NCBI RefSeq assembly: GCF_003234175.2
Contig: NZ_CP126257.1
Coordinates: forward strand, 1,736,001-1,800,000
Direction of reading: 5' to 3'
Length of the DNA: 64,000 nt
Source: Curtobacterium sp. MCSS17_007
GTDB lineage: Bacteria; Actinomycetota; Actinomycetes; Actinomycetales; Microbacteriaceae
Under the pieces are notes generated by a model. That model did not search any database, was not told where the DNA came from, and was given only the letters and a program-made list of their open reading frames with translations. This document shows positions 1 to 6,855 of the stretch, in pieces (positions within the stretch are counted from its first letter, which is position 1; every line of letters begins with the position of its first letter). The position numbers and the translations under genes are program-made.

Positions 1-60
1 CGAGTCTAACCGCAGCGCGACCGCGGTGACAACCGGGCGTGTCGCCCGGTGACGCGGGAC

Positions 61-102
61 GGACGGGAGGCGCGTGGCGGCGCCGCCGTGCGCCTCCTGT
101 CC
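61..102. terminator. Near-palindromic hairpin after DUF885 gene
   Basis: A 42-nt near-palindrome lies about 30 nt beyond the stop codon of the minus-strand DUF885 gene. The outer arms (61-75 and 88-102) carry the GGACGGGAGGCGCG repeat in inverted orientation, and the centre (76-87) is a perfect GGCGGCGCCGCC palindrome. There is no T-tract, as is common for actinobacterial terminators. The same repeat forms the hairpins after polA, pyk and trpA. Confidence 0.6.
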
Positions 103-132
103 GAAGACCCGCCGCTCAGCCGTCCGGATGCA

Positions 133-1812
133 TCAGCCGAGCAGGGCGCTCCGGAGCGTGTCCAGGCCCACGCCGCCGAGCGCGAGCGCGCGGTGGTGGA
201 ACGCCTTCAGGTCGAACGCGGCACCCTCGCGCGCGGCGAGCTCGTCGCGGACCGACTCCCAGACACGCTGCCCGACCTTGTAGGACGGTGCCTGTCCCGG
301 CCAGCCGAAGTACCGGGCGACCTCGAACTGCACGAACTCCGGCGCCATGTTGACGTTCTGCCCCATGAAGTCGAGCGCGTACTCCCAGGTCCAGCCGCCG
401 CCGTCGGGGTTCGTCTTCTGCAGGTGCACGCCGATGTCGAGCACCACGCGCGCCGCCCGCATCCGCTGGCCGTCGAGCATGCCGAGACGGTCACCGTCGT
501 CGTCGAGGAACCCGAGCTGCTCCATGAGCCGCTCGGCGTAGAGCGCCCAGCCCTCGACGTGACCCGAGGGACCCGCCAGCTGGCGGCGCCAGGTGTTCAG
601 CTCACCGCGGTTGTAGACCGCCTGGCTGATCTGCAGGTGGTGACCGGGGACGCCCTCGTGGTAGACCGTCGTCTTCTCTCGCCACGTGCCGAACTCCGTC
701 ACGCCCTGCGGCACGGACCACCACATCCGCCCCGCACGGGAGAAGTCGTCGGAGGGGCCGGTGTAGTAGATGCCGCCCTCCTGCGTCGGGGCGATCCGGC
801 ACTCCAGGCGCTTGATCGGGTCGGCGATGTCGAAGTACTCCCCGTCCATCGCCCGGATCGACGCGTCGCTCGTCTCCTGCATCCACCGCTGCAGGGCGTC
901 GGTGCCGTGCAGGATGCGGGCGGGGTCGGCGTCGAGCACCTCGATCGCGCGCGCCACCGAGGCGCCGGACTCGATGCGGTCGGCGATGCGCTCCTGCTCG
1001 TCGCGCATCCGGGCGAGCTCCTCGATGCCCCACTCGTACGTCTCGTCGAGGTCGACGACCGCGCCGAGGAAGCGCCGGGAGTGCAGCTCGTAGTCCTCGC
1101 GTCCGACCGCGTCGACCGGGGTGGCGAGCGGCAGGAGCTCGTGCTCCAGGAAGCCGCTGAACGACCGGTAGGCGGCCGCGGCGACCTCGGCTCCGCGGAC
1201 GAGTTCGGTGCGGAGCGCGTCCGGCACCGGCGCGCCGCCCTCGAGCACGGCACCGTCGACGAGCTGCCGGAAGAACCCGTCCTCGGCACCGTTGCGTGCG
1301 GCCTGCTCGGCGACCAGCTCGACCTGGCGCTTCGCGGGCGTCACCTGGTCGCGGGTGCCCTGGAGCAGGGTCTCACGGTAGCCCTCGAGGGCGTCCGGCA
1401 GCGCGTGCAGGCGGCCGGCGACGTCCTGCCAGTCGTCGGCCGTCGCCGTCGGCATGAGGTCGAGGACGTCGCGGAGCTCCTGCGCGGGGCTCGCGATCAC
1501 GTTGAGGTTCCGCAGGTGCAGCTTCCGCTCGTGCGACTCGACGACCAGGTCGAGCTCCGCGCCGAGGTCGGTCTTCGTCACGCGGTCCACGTCGTCGGTG
1601 GACTCGGCGACCTCCAGGGCGCGACGGGCGGAGCGTGCAGCGTCGGCGAGGGCGTCCGCGCCGGCGGGCGAGGCATCACCGTAGCCGTCGGTACGCCCCC
1701 GGACGCCGATGTACGTGGCGACGGTGGGGTCGAGATCGACGAGGGTGGACACCCAGTCCTCGGCGACGCGGTCGACGGCGGACGGCTGGCGGACGGGTCG
1801 GTCTTCGCTCAT
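133..1812 (-). CDS. DUF885 family metallopeptidase-like protein
   Basis: A 559-residue protein of the DUF885 family, whose members resemble zinc peptidases with an M32/M3-like helical fold. The signature HEGVPGHH, with the two zinc-binding histidines and catalytic glutamate expected for this family, is at about residues 385-392. A glutamate that can act as third ligand lies in HVEGWALYAERLM roughly 30 residues later. No signal peptide or membrane segment is visible, so it is probably cytoplasmic. The substrate is unknown. The ATG at 1812 sits 6 nt after a TAGGGT box and has no Shine-Dalgarno sequence, which suggests a leaderless mRNA. It is a single-gene unit ending in a strong hairpin at 61-102. 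Confidence 0.85.
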   Translation of the reverse strand: MSEDRPVRQPSAVDRVAEDWVSTLVDLDPTVATYIGVRGRTDGYGDASPAGADALADAARSARRALEVAESTDDVDRVTKTDLGAELDLVVESHERKLHLRNLNVIASPAQELRDVLDLMPTATADDWQDVAGRLHALPDALEGYRETLLQGTRDQVTPAKRQVELVAEQAARNGAEDGFFRQLVDGAVLEGGAPVPDALRTELVRGAEVAAAAYRSFSGFLEHELLPLATPVDAVGREDYELHSRRFLGAVVDLDETYEWGIEELARMRDEQERIADRIESGASVARAIEVLDADPARILHGTDALQRWMQETSDASIRAMDGEYFDIADPIKRLECRIAPTQEGGIYYTGPSDDFSRAGRMWWSVPQGVTEFGTWREKTTVYHEGVPGHHLQISQAVYNRGELNTWRRQLAGPSGHVEGWALYAERLMEQLGFLDDDGDRLGMLDGQRMRAARVVLDIGVHLQKTNPDGGGWTWEYALDFMGQNVNMAPEFVQFEVARYFGWPGQAPSYKVGQRVWESVRDELAAREGAAFDLKAFHHRALALGGVGLDTLRSALLG

Positions 1813-1818
1813 GCCCCG

Positions 1819-1824
1819 ACCCTA
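1819..1824 (-). promoter_or_regulatory. -10 box, leaderless promoter of DUF885 gene
   Basis: TAGGGT reads on the minus strand with 6 nt to the ATG, so transcription would begin at or next to the start codon. No convincing -35 box is seen. Confidence 0.5.
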
Positions 1825-2084
1825 CCGAGCCGTGCGGCGCGGGCGGAGGTCCGGACCGCGAGACGGGGGCGTCGACACGAGACGCCGCCGTCGCGTCCGC
1901 ACCATCCGGTCGGCGAGACGGGGGTGTCGACGTGAGACGCCCTCCCTCAGGCGAGACGCCCCGTGTTCGGCGGCGTCTCGACGGGTCGGCGGCGCCTCGA
2001 CGCTCCGGCGGCGCCTCGACGCGACGGCGGCGTCGCGGTGCGCAGGCGACGGACGCGACCGCGGCTCGCGACAGGCTCGACGAC

Positions 2085-2126
2085 GGACGGGAGGCACGGT
2101 GCCGTCCGGCACCGTGCCTCCCGTCC
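2085..2126. terminator. polA terminator, perfect 19-bp hairpin
   Basis: Arms 2085-2103 and 2108-2126 are perfect inverted copies of 19 nt enclosing the 4-nt loop GTCC. They lie about 50 nt past the polA stop. Each arm contains the 17-bp interspersed repeat GGACGGGAGGCACGGTG. Confidence 0.8.
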
Positions 2127-2178
2127 GAGTCGGTCGCGGCGTGACCGCAGCGCCACACCACCACACCGCCATCACATG

Positions 2179-4851
2179 TCAGTGCGCCGCGGACTCCCAG
2201 TTCGGGCCGACGCCGACGGACACGTCGAGCGGGACGCTCAGCTCGGCGGCCGCACCCATCCGGGTGCGCAGGATCTCCTCGACCCGCTCCTGCTCCCCCG
2301 GCGCGACCTCGAGGATGAGCTCGTCGTGCACCTGGAGCAGCAGGTGCGACTCGAGCGAGCCCTCGCGGAGGTCCTCGTCGACGCCGAGCATGGCGATCTT
2401 CATGATGTCGGCGGCCGATCCCTGGATCGGCGCGTTCAGCGCGGCGCGCTCGGCGTTCTCGCGGAGCACGCGGTTCGGGCTCTTCAGGTCCGGGAACGGG
2501 CGACGGCGCCCGAAGATCGTCTCGGTGTAGCCGTCCTCGCGGGCCTGCTCGACCACGCCGCGCAGGTAGTCGCGGACCGCGCCGAAGCGGGCGAAGTACT
2601 CGTTCATGAGCGTGCGCGCCTCGGACTGCTCGATCCGGAGCTGCTTCGACAGGCCGAACGGGCTCAGACCGTACGCCAGGCCGTACGACATCGCCTTGAC
2701 CTTGGTGCGCATCTCGGGCGTCACGTCCGCCGGCTCGACCGAGAAGACCCGGGCGCCGACGAAGCGGTGCAGGTCCTCGCCCTCGTTGAAGGCCTGGATG
2801 AGCCCGGGGTCACCGGACAGGTGCGCCATGATCCGCATCTCGATCTGCGAGTAGTCCGCCGTGACGAGCGTCGTGTAGGGCTCGGCGACGGCGAAGGCCG
2901 AACGGATGCGGCGACCGACCGCGGTCTTGACCGGGATGTTCTGCAGGTTCGGGTCCGTCGACGAGACGCGGCCCGTGCTCGTGCCGGTCTGCTCGTAGCG
3001 GGTGTGGATGCGGCCGTCGACGACCGCGGCGTCCAGCGTGTCGACGATCTGCCGGAGCTTCGTCGCGTCGCGGTGCTGCAGCAGCAGGCCGAGGAACGGG
3101 TGCGGGTGCTGCTCCTGCAGGTCCGCCAGGCTCGCGGCGTCGGTCGAGAAGCCGGTCTTCGTCTTCCGGGTCTTCGGCATCGCGAGCTCGGTGAACAGGA
3201 CCTCCTGCAGCTGCTTCGGCGAACCCAGGTTCACCTCGTGCCCGATCTCGGCGAAGGCCTGCTGCGCCAGCTCGGCCGCACGCTCCCCCAGGTCGTGCGA
3301 CAGCCCGGTCAGCACGGGACGGTCGATGCCGACGCCGATCGTCTCCATGCCGGCGAGCACCGGGACGAGCGGCAGCTCGATCGTGTCGAGCACGCGGAGC
3401 GAGGACTCGTCGACGCGGGAGCGCAGCGCGGTGTCGACCCGCAGCACGTACCAGGCGTGCACGCCGACGTTGACCGGTTCGGTCTCGGGGACGAGCTGGT
3501 TCGGGTCGGCGGTCGGCAGCTCCTCGCCCAGCTCCTGGTACACGAGGTCGGCGAGGGGCTGCCCCTGCTTGCCGGGCTGCGCGAGCCATCCCGTGATGCG
3601 CGCGTCACCGGCGATCCCGTGCACGGAGATGCCGACCGTGCCGAGGGCCTTGATGGCGGCCTTGGCGTCGTGGAAGTGCTTCGGAGCGTCGGAGGCGAAC
3701 CAGGCGGCGAGCTGCTCGTAGTCCTTCGCGCCGCTGCCACCGGGGACCAGGACCGCGTCGTCGTGGGTGGCGATGCCGATGGCACTGAGCCGGCCGTCGA
3801 TGACCTCGACCGCGACGCCGAACCCGTTCTCGGCGTCGTTCGCGCCCTTGCGCTCGAGCCAGTAGCCGAGCTCTTCGTCGATGACCGTCGTCACCTTCGG
3901 TGGGGTCGGCGCGCCGCTGTCGACGGAGCCGGGGGCGTCGGCCGCCTCGCTCGGCTCACCGGTGCCGGCGACCTTGACGACCCGGTCGAGCAGCGTGCGG
4001 AACTGCAGCTTCGCGAAGAGGTCGCGCACGGCCTGCTCGTCGAGCGGTCGGAGGGCGACGTCGGCCGGGCCGACGGGCAGCTCGACGTCGTTCACGAGCC
4101 GGTTCAGCTTCCGGTTCCGGATCGCCCGGTCCTTCTGCTCGCGGAGGTTGTTGCCGACGACGCCCTTGATCTCGTCGGCGTGCTCGAGCACACCGTCGAG
4201 CGACCCGTACGCGGTGATCCACTTCACCGCGGTCTTCTCGCCGACCTTGTCGATGCCGATCAGGTTGTCGCTGGTCTCACCGACGAGTGCCGCGATGTCC
4301 GGGTACTGGTGCGGCTCGATGCCGTACCGCTCGTACACCTTGTCGCGGTCGTAGCGGGTGAGCTCCGAGACGCCGCGCACGGACGGGTACAGCAGCGTGA
4401 CGTCGTCGTTCACGAGCTGGATGGAGTCGCGGTCACCGGACACGACGTACACCTGGTAGCCCTGCTCGGACCCCTGACGCGCGAGGGTCGCGAGGATGTC
4501 GTCGGCCTCGTAGTCCTCCTTCGTGACCGTCGTGATGCCCATCGCCTCGAGCGCCTGCTGCAGCAGCGGGATCTGGCCCTTGAACTCCGGCGGGGTCTCG
4601 GAGCGGGTGCCCTTGTAGTCCTCGTACTCGCGCGTGCGGAAGGAGAACCGGGAGATGTCGAACGCGACCGCCAGGTGCGTCGGCTTCTCGCGCTGCAGGA
4701 GCATGAGCAGCATCGAGATGAAGCCGTGGATGGCGTTCGTGTGCTGCCCCTCGCGGTTCACGAAGCTGTCGACCGGGAGCGCGTAGAAGGCCCGGAAGGC
4801 GAGCGAGTGGCCGTCGATGACCATGAGGGTAGGCTTTGCGGAGTCCGACAC
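2179..4851 (-). CDS. polA: DNA polymerase I
   Basis: An 890-residue family A DNA polymerase, used for Okazaki-fragment maturation and gap repair. The N-terminal 300 residues are the 5' nuclease domain, beginning with a typical acidic metal site near LMVIDG. The middle region (about 310-490) is a 3'-5' exonuclease fold in which the catalytic DxE motif is absent (GVAVEVIDG), so proofreading is probably inactive, as in other actinobacterial PolA. The polymerase domain holds motif A (DYSQIEMR, about residue 666), motif B (KAMSYGLAYG) and motif C (VHDEL, about residue 841). The start is the GTG at 4851. A TAGGCT box ends 6 nt before it, which implies a leaderless mRNA. It is transcribed divergently from the thioesterase gene and ends with a perfect hairpin. 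Confidence 0.97.
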   Translation of the reverse strand: MSDSAKPTLMVIDGHSLAFRAFYALPVDSFVNREGQHTNAIHGFISMLLMLLQREKPTHLAVAFDISRFSFRTREYEDYKGTRSETPPEFKGQIPLLQQALEAMGITTVTKEDYEADDILATLARQGSEQGYQVYVVSGDRDSIQLVNDDVTLLYPSVRGVSELTRYDRDKVYERYGIEPHQYPDIAALVGETSDNLIGIDKVGEKTAVKWITAYGSLDGVLEHADEIKGVVGNNLREQKDRAIRNRKLNRLVNDVELPVGPADVALRPLDEQAVRDLFAKLQFRTLLDRVVKVAGTGEPSEAADAPGSVDSGAPTPPKVTTVIDEELGYWLERKGANDAENGFGVAVEVIDGRLSAIGIATHDDAVLVPGGSGAKDYEQLAAWFASDAPKHFHDAKAAIKALGTVGISVHGIAGDARITGWLAQPGKQGQPLADLVYQELGEELPTADPNQLVPETEPVNVGVHAWYVLRVDTALRSRVDESSLRVLDTIELPLVPVLAGMETIGVGIDRPVLTGLSHDLGERAAELAQQAFAEIGHEVNLGSPKQLQEVLFTELAMPKTRKTKTGFSTDAASLADLQEQHPHPFLGLLLQHRDATKLRQIVDTLDAAVVDGRIHTRYEQTGTSTGRVSSTDPNLQNIPVKTAVGRRIRSAFAVAEPYTTLVTADYSQIEMRIMAHLSGDPGLIQAFNEGEDLHRFVGARVFSVEPADVTPEMRTKVKAMSYGLAYGLSPFGLSKQLRIEQSEARTLMNEYFARFGAVRDYLRGVVEQAREDGYTETIFGRRRPFPDLKSPNRVLRENAERAALNAPIQGSAADIMKIAMLGVDEDLREGSLESHLLLQVHDELILEVAPGEQERVEEILRTRMGAAAELSVPLDVSVGVGPNWESAAH

Positions 4852-4857
4852 CCGGAC

Positions 4858-4863
4858 AGCCTA
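4858..4863 (-). promoter_or_regulatory. -10 box, leaderless promoter of polA
   Basis: TAGGCT on the minus strand is followed by 6 nt and the GTG start of polA. A second TAGGCT on the plus strand at 4830-4835, inside the polA 5' end, could serve the divergent thioesterase gene. Confidence 0.5.
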
Positions 4864-4894
4864 CCGACGCCATCCGACACGGGAGTCCGCGAGC

Positions 4895-5332
4895 GTGACC
4901 GACGACGTGACCCACGAACCGACCACCTCCGGAGCCGTCGACGAGCGACTGTCCGACCGCGGGATGGGTGAACTCGCAACGAAGATGGGCATGGAGATCA
5001 CCGAGCTCACGGCCGAGCGCGCCGTCGGATCGATCCCCGTCGAGGGCAACCGCCAGCCGGTCGGACTGCTGCACGGCGGCGCCTACGTCGTGCTCGCCGA
5101 GAGCCTCGGGTCGATGGCCGCGAACGTGCACGCCGGTCCCGGTCGCTACGCCGTCGGCATCGAGCTGAGTGCGTCGCACTCGCGGAGCGCCACGAGCGGT
5201 CGCGTGACCGGGACCTGCACCGCGATCCACCTCGGCGGGACGCTCACGACGCACGAGATCGTCCTGACCGACGACGAGGGCCGACGCTGCTCCACCGTGC
5301 GGATCACGAACATGATCCGCGAGCGGCGCTAG
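4895..5332 (+). CDS. PaaI-type hotdog-fold thioesterase
   Basis: A 145-residue acyl-CoA thioesterase of the PaaI/ComA2 group. The single hotdog domain has the substrate-site signature QPVGLLHGGAYVVLAES, in which the glutamate is the expected catalytic residue. Members hydrolyse aromatic or 1,4-dihydroxy-2-naphthoyl-CoA type esters; the substrate here cannot be assigned. The reading frame is open further upstream to 4817, but GTG at 4895 is preferred because GGGAG (4881-4885) lies at normal Shine-Dalgarno distance and homologues start near here. The gene is divergent from polA. In mycobacteria a thioesterase gene is likewise found in the pyk-polA neighbourhood. Confidence 0.85.
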   Translation: MTDDVTHEPTTSGAVDERLSDRGMGELATKMGMEITELTAERAVGSIPVEGNRQPVGLLHGGAYVVLAESLGSMAANVHAGPGRYAVGIELSASHSRSATSGRVTGTCTAIHLGGTLTTHEIVLTDDEGRRCSTVRITNMIRERR

Positions 5333-5351
5333 CCCGCTCGGAGGCTCCCGG

Positions 5352-5831
5352 TCAGTCCTCCGGCGGTCGCTGCAGGAGCAGACGGGCATCCCCGAACCCG
5401 AGCCGTCGGTAGAGCGTCTCGCCGTCGACGCTCGAGTGGACGACGACACGCTCCGCACCCGCCTCGTCGGCGGCGTCGAGCAGGGCGGCGACGAGCTTCC
5501 TCGCGACGCCCGCGCCACGCAGGTCCGGGTGCACGTAGACGCTCTGCAGCTCGGCGGCGACACGTCCCCGCGGTCGGTGCGGCACCGGCGGACGCGGGTT
5601 CAGCGCGAGCCACGCCGTGCCCAGCACGAGCCCGTCGCGCTCCGCGACCACACAGCGGTGCGAGTCGGCGTGCTCACGGGCGAAGGCGGTCATCGCCTCG
5701 CGGTACTCGTCCCGGGTCACGGACGGGGCCCGTCCGTCCTCGTCCACGCTCCACCGCCAGCGCAGGTCGGCCACCGTCGGCATGTCCTCCGGCCGGGAGG
5801 AACGGATCACCACGTCGTCCACGGGGTCCAC
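5352..5831 (-). CDS. GNAT family N-acetyltransferase
   Basis: A 159-residue protein with one GNAT domain. The acetyl-CoA-binding motif A is ELQSVYVHPDLRGAGVARKL (V-x4-RGxGxA type), followed by the motif B region ending ETLYRRLGF. The acceptor substrate is unknown. The start is a GTG at 5831 with GGCAGG just upstream. It ends 20 nt from the convergent thioesterase stop codon. The upstream region contains one copy of the GGACGGGAGGCGCGG repeat (5864-5878, inverted). Confidence 0.85.
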   Translation of the reverse strand: MDPVDDVVIRSSRPEDMPTVADLRWRWSVDEDGRAPSVTRDEYREAMTAFAREHADSHRCVVAERDGLVLGTAWLALNPRPPVPHRPRGRVAAELQSVYVHPDLRGAGVARKLVAALLDAADEAGAERVVVHSSVDGETLYRRLGFGDARLLLQRPPED

Positions 5832-5863
5832 CCTGCCAGCTGACGGTCTGCGGCGGGGCCGAG

Positions 5864-5878
5864 CCGCGCCTCCCGTCC
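5864..5878 (-). repeat. Single copy of GGACGGGAGGCGCGG repeat
   Basis: A 15-nt match to the interspersed repeat, reading on the minus strand. It is intergenic between the GNAT gene and the pdtaR terminator. There is no adjacent inverted partner. Confidence 0.6.
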
Positions 5879-5900
5879 GGCTCGTGCCACGGCCCGGGAC

Positions 5901-5941
5901 GCGGAGAGCGCCGCCGGACCAGGTCCGGCGGCGCTCTCCGC
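5901..5941. terminator. Strong terminator after pdtaR
   Basis: A perfect 20-nt inverted repeat (5901-5920 and 5922-5941) with a 1-nt centre lies about 20 nt beyond the stop of the ANTAR regulator. It separates that gene from the GNAT gene on the same strand. Confidence 0.85.
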
Positions 5942-5960
5942 GTGAGCGAGCGGGTGCTCG

Positions 5961-6566
5961 TTACTTCTTGGCGCTGAGCTGCTCGATGATCGCCTTGGCG
6001 ACGTCGTGCATGGTCAGACGGCGGTCCATCGACGCCTTCTGGATCCAGCGGAACGCTTCGGGCTCGGTGAGGCCCATCTTCTCGTTGAGCAGGCCCTTGG
6101 CGCGGTCGACGAGCTTGCGGGTCTCGAAGCGTTCGACGAGGTCGGCGACCTCGGCCTCGAGCGTGATGATCTGCTGGTGCCGCGAGAGAGCGATCTCGAT
6201 CGCGGGGAGCAGGTCGTTCGGGGTGAACGGCTTCACGACGTAGGCCAGGGCGCCGGCCTCGGTCGCACGCTCGACGAGGTCCTTCTGGCTGAACGCCGTG
6301 AGGAGGACCACCGGAGCGATGTGGTTCTTGGAGAGCTTCTCGGCAGCGGAGATGCCGTCGAGCTGGGGCATCTTGACGTCCATGACGACGAGGTCCGGGC
6401 GGAGGTCGGTCGCGAGCTGGACGGCGGTCTCGCCGTCGCCGGCCTCGCCCACCACGTCGAACCCGTTGTCGCGGAGGATCTCGACGATGTCGAGACGGAT
6501 GAGCGACTCGTCCTCGGCGACGACGACGCGACGCGGTGCTGCTGGGGTTGCTTCTGTGTCACTCAC
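5961..6566 (-). CDS. pdtaR: ANTAR-domain response regulator (PdtaR-like)
   Basis: A 201-residue two-component output protein that binds RNA and acts by antitermination. The receiver domain (about 13-125) has the acidic pair near AEDES, the phospho-acceptor Asp63 in VVMDVKMPQLDG, a Thr in LLTAF and a Lys in YVVKPF. The C-terminal ANTAR domain (about 140-195) has the expected helical pattern ending DVAKAIIEQL. It corresponds to Rv1626/PdtaR of mycobacteria, whose partner is the histidine kinase PdtaS; no kinase gene is nearby. It starts at GTG 6566, preceded by TAGGCT and 7 nt, so it is probably leaderless. The gene position between polA and pyk is conserved in Actinobacteria. Confidence 0.93.
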   Translation of the reverse strand: MSDTEATPAAPRRVVVAEDESLIRLDIVEILRDNGFDVVGEAGDGETAVQLATDLRPDLVVMDVKMPQLDGISAAEKLSKNHIAPVVLLTAFSQKDLVERATEAGALAYVVKPFTPNDLLPAIEIALSRHQQIITLEAEVADLVERFETRKLVDRAKGLLNEKMGLTEPEAFRWIQKASMDRRLTMHDVAKAIIEQLSAKK

Positions 6567-6573
6567 GACCGAG

Positions 6574-6579
6574 AGCCTA
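6574..6579 (-). promoter_or_regulatory. -10 box, leaderless promoter of pdtaR
   Basis: TAGGCT on the minus strand with 7 nt to the GTG start and no Shine-Dalgarno sequence. Confidence 0.5.
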
Positions 6580-6628
6580 CTAGACGGAGCGCGAGGCTTC
6601 CGTCAGCCGTTCGTCCAGCTCCTCGGAG

Positions 6629-6736
6629 GAGTGGCGGGACCCTCGGCGTGCGCAGCCCCGCACGCCGTGAGCGACCTTGTACGAGTGGCGGGATCCTCGG
6701 TGTGCGCAGCCCCGCACGCCGTGAGCGACCTTGTAC
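6629..6736 (-). repeat. Two tandem 54-bp copies of tRNA-Leu 3' region
   Basis: The copies at 6629-6682 and 6683-6736 have a period of 54 and differ at only two positions. Read on the minus strand, each contains CTCACGGCGTGCGGG followed by an unrelated 18-nt segment and then CCCGCCACTC. These blocks equal the variable-arm/T-stem and T-stem/acceptor parts of the adjacent functional tRNA-Leu, with the T-loop replaced. The copies lack the 5' half of a tRNA and cannot be functional tRNAs. Each can form a GTGCG/CGCAC hairpin. They may be scars of integration at the tRNA or a slipped duplication that now acts in termination. Confidence 0.8.
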
Positions 6737-6814
6737 GAGTGGCGGGATTCGAACCCGCACGCCGTGAGGCAGAGCATTTTGAGTGCCCCGTGTCTACCGT
6801 TCCACCACACTCGC
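6734..6814 (-). tRNA. tRNA-Leu (anticodon CAA)
   Basis: A type II tRNA of 81 nt without an encoded CCA. The acceptor arm is GCGAGTG paired with CACTCGT (a G1-U72 wobble), with discriminator A73. The anticodon loop CTCAAAA gives anticodon CAA and is closed by GGGCA/TGCTC. There is a long variable arm, and the T-arm is GCGGG-TTCGAAT-CCCGC. A TAGCCT box 9 nt upstream fits a promoter with almost no leader. The first 3 nt of its 3' end overlap the tandem 54-bp repeat unit derived from the same tRNA. Confidence 0.93.
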
Positions 6815-6823
6815 GAGGGCCCC

Positions 6824-6829
6824 AGGCTA
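6824..6829 (-). promoter_or_regulatory. -10 box of tRNA-Leu
   Basis: TAGCCT on the minus strand, 9 nt before the first tRNA nucleotide. Confidence 0.45.
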
Positions 6830-6855
6830 GCAGGGACGACGCGCGCTGACGGCCG

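Larger units (their letters stand above)
1813..2178. repeat. Intergenic region rich in short repeats
   Basis: This 366-nt gap between the DUF885 gene and polA holds no credible gene. It contains an imperfect direct repeat of about 30 nt (1858-1888 and 1914-1944, period 56, four differences) built around GAGACGGGGG and GTCGAC. These are followed by several GGCGGCG(T/C)CTCGACG units (about 1970-2035), some in inverted orientation to the GAGACGCC motif at 1952-1960, so several hairpins can form. The polA terminator (2085-2126) lies at the right end and the DUF885 promoter at the left end. Confidence 0.6.

Noticed and set aside
6580..6810. Short repetitive ORFs and two extra tRNA-like genes
   Set aside because: The units contain only the 3' third of a tRNA with a replaced T-loop and cannot fold as tRNA; the ORFs arise from the repeats.
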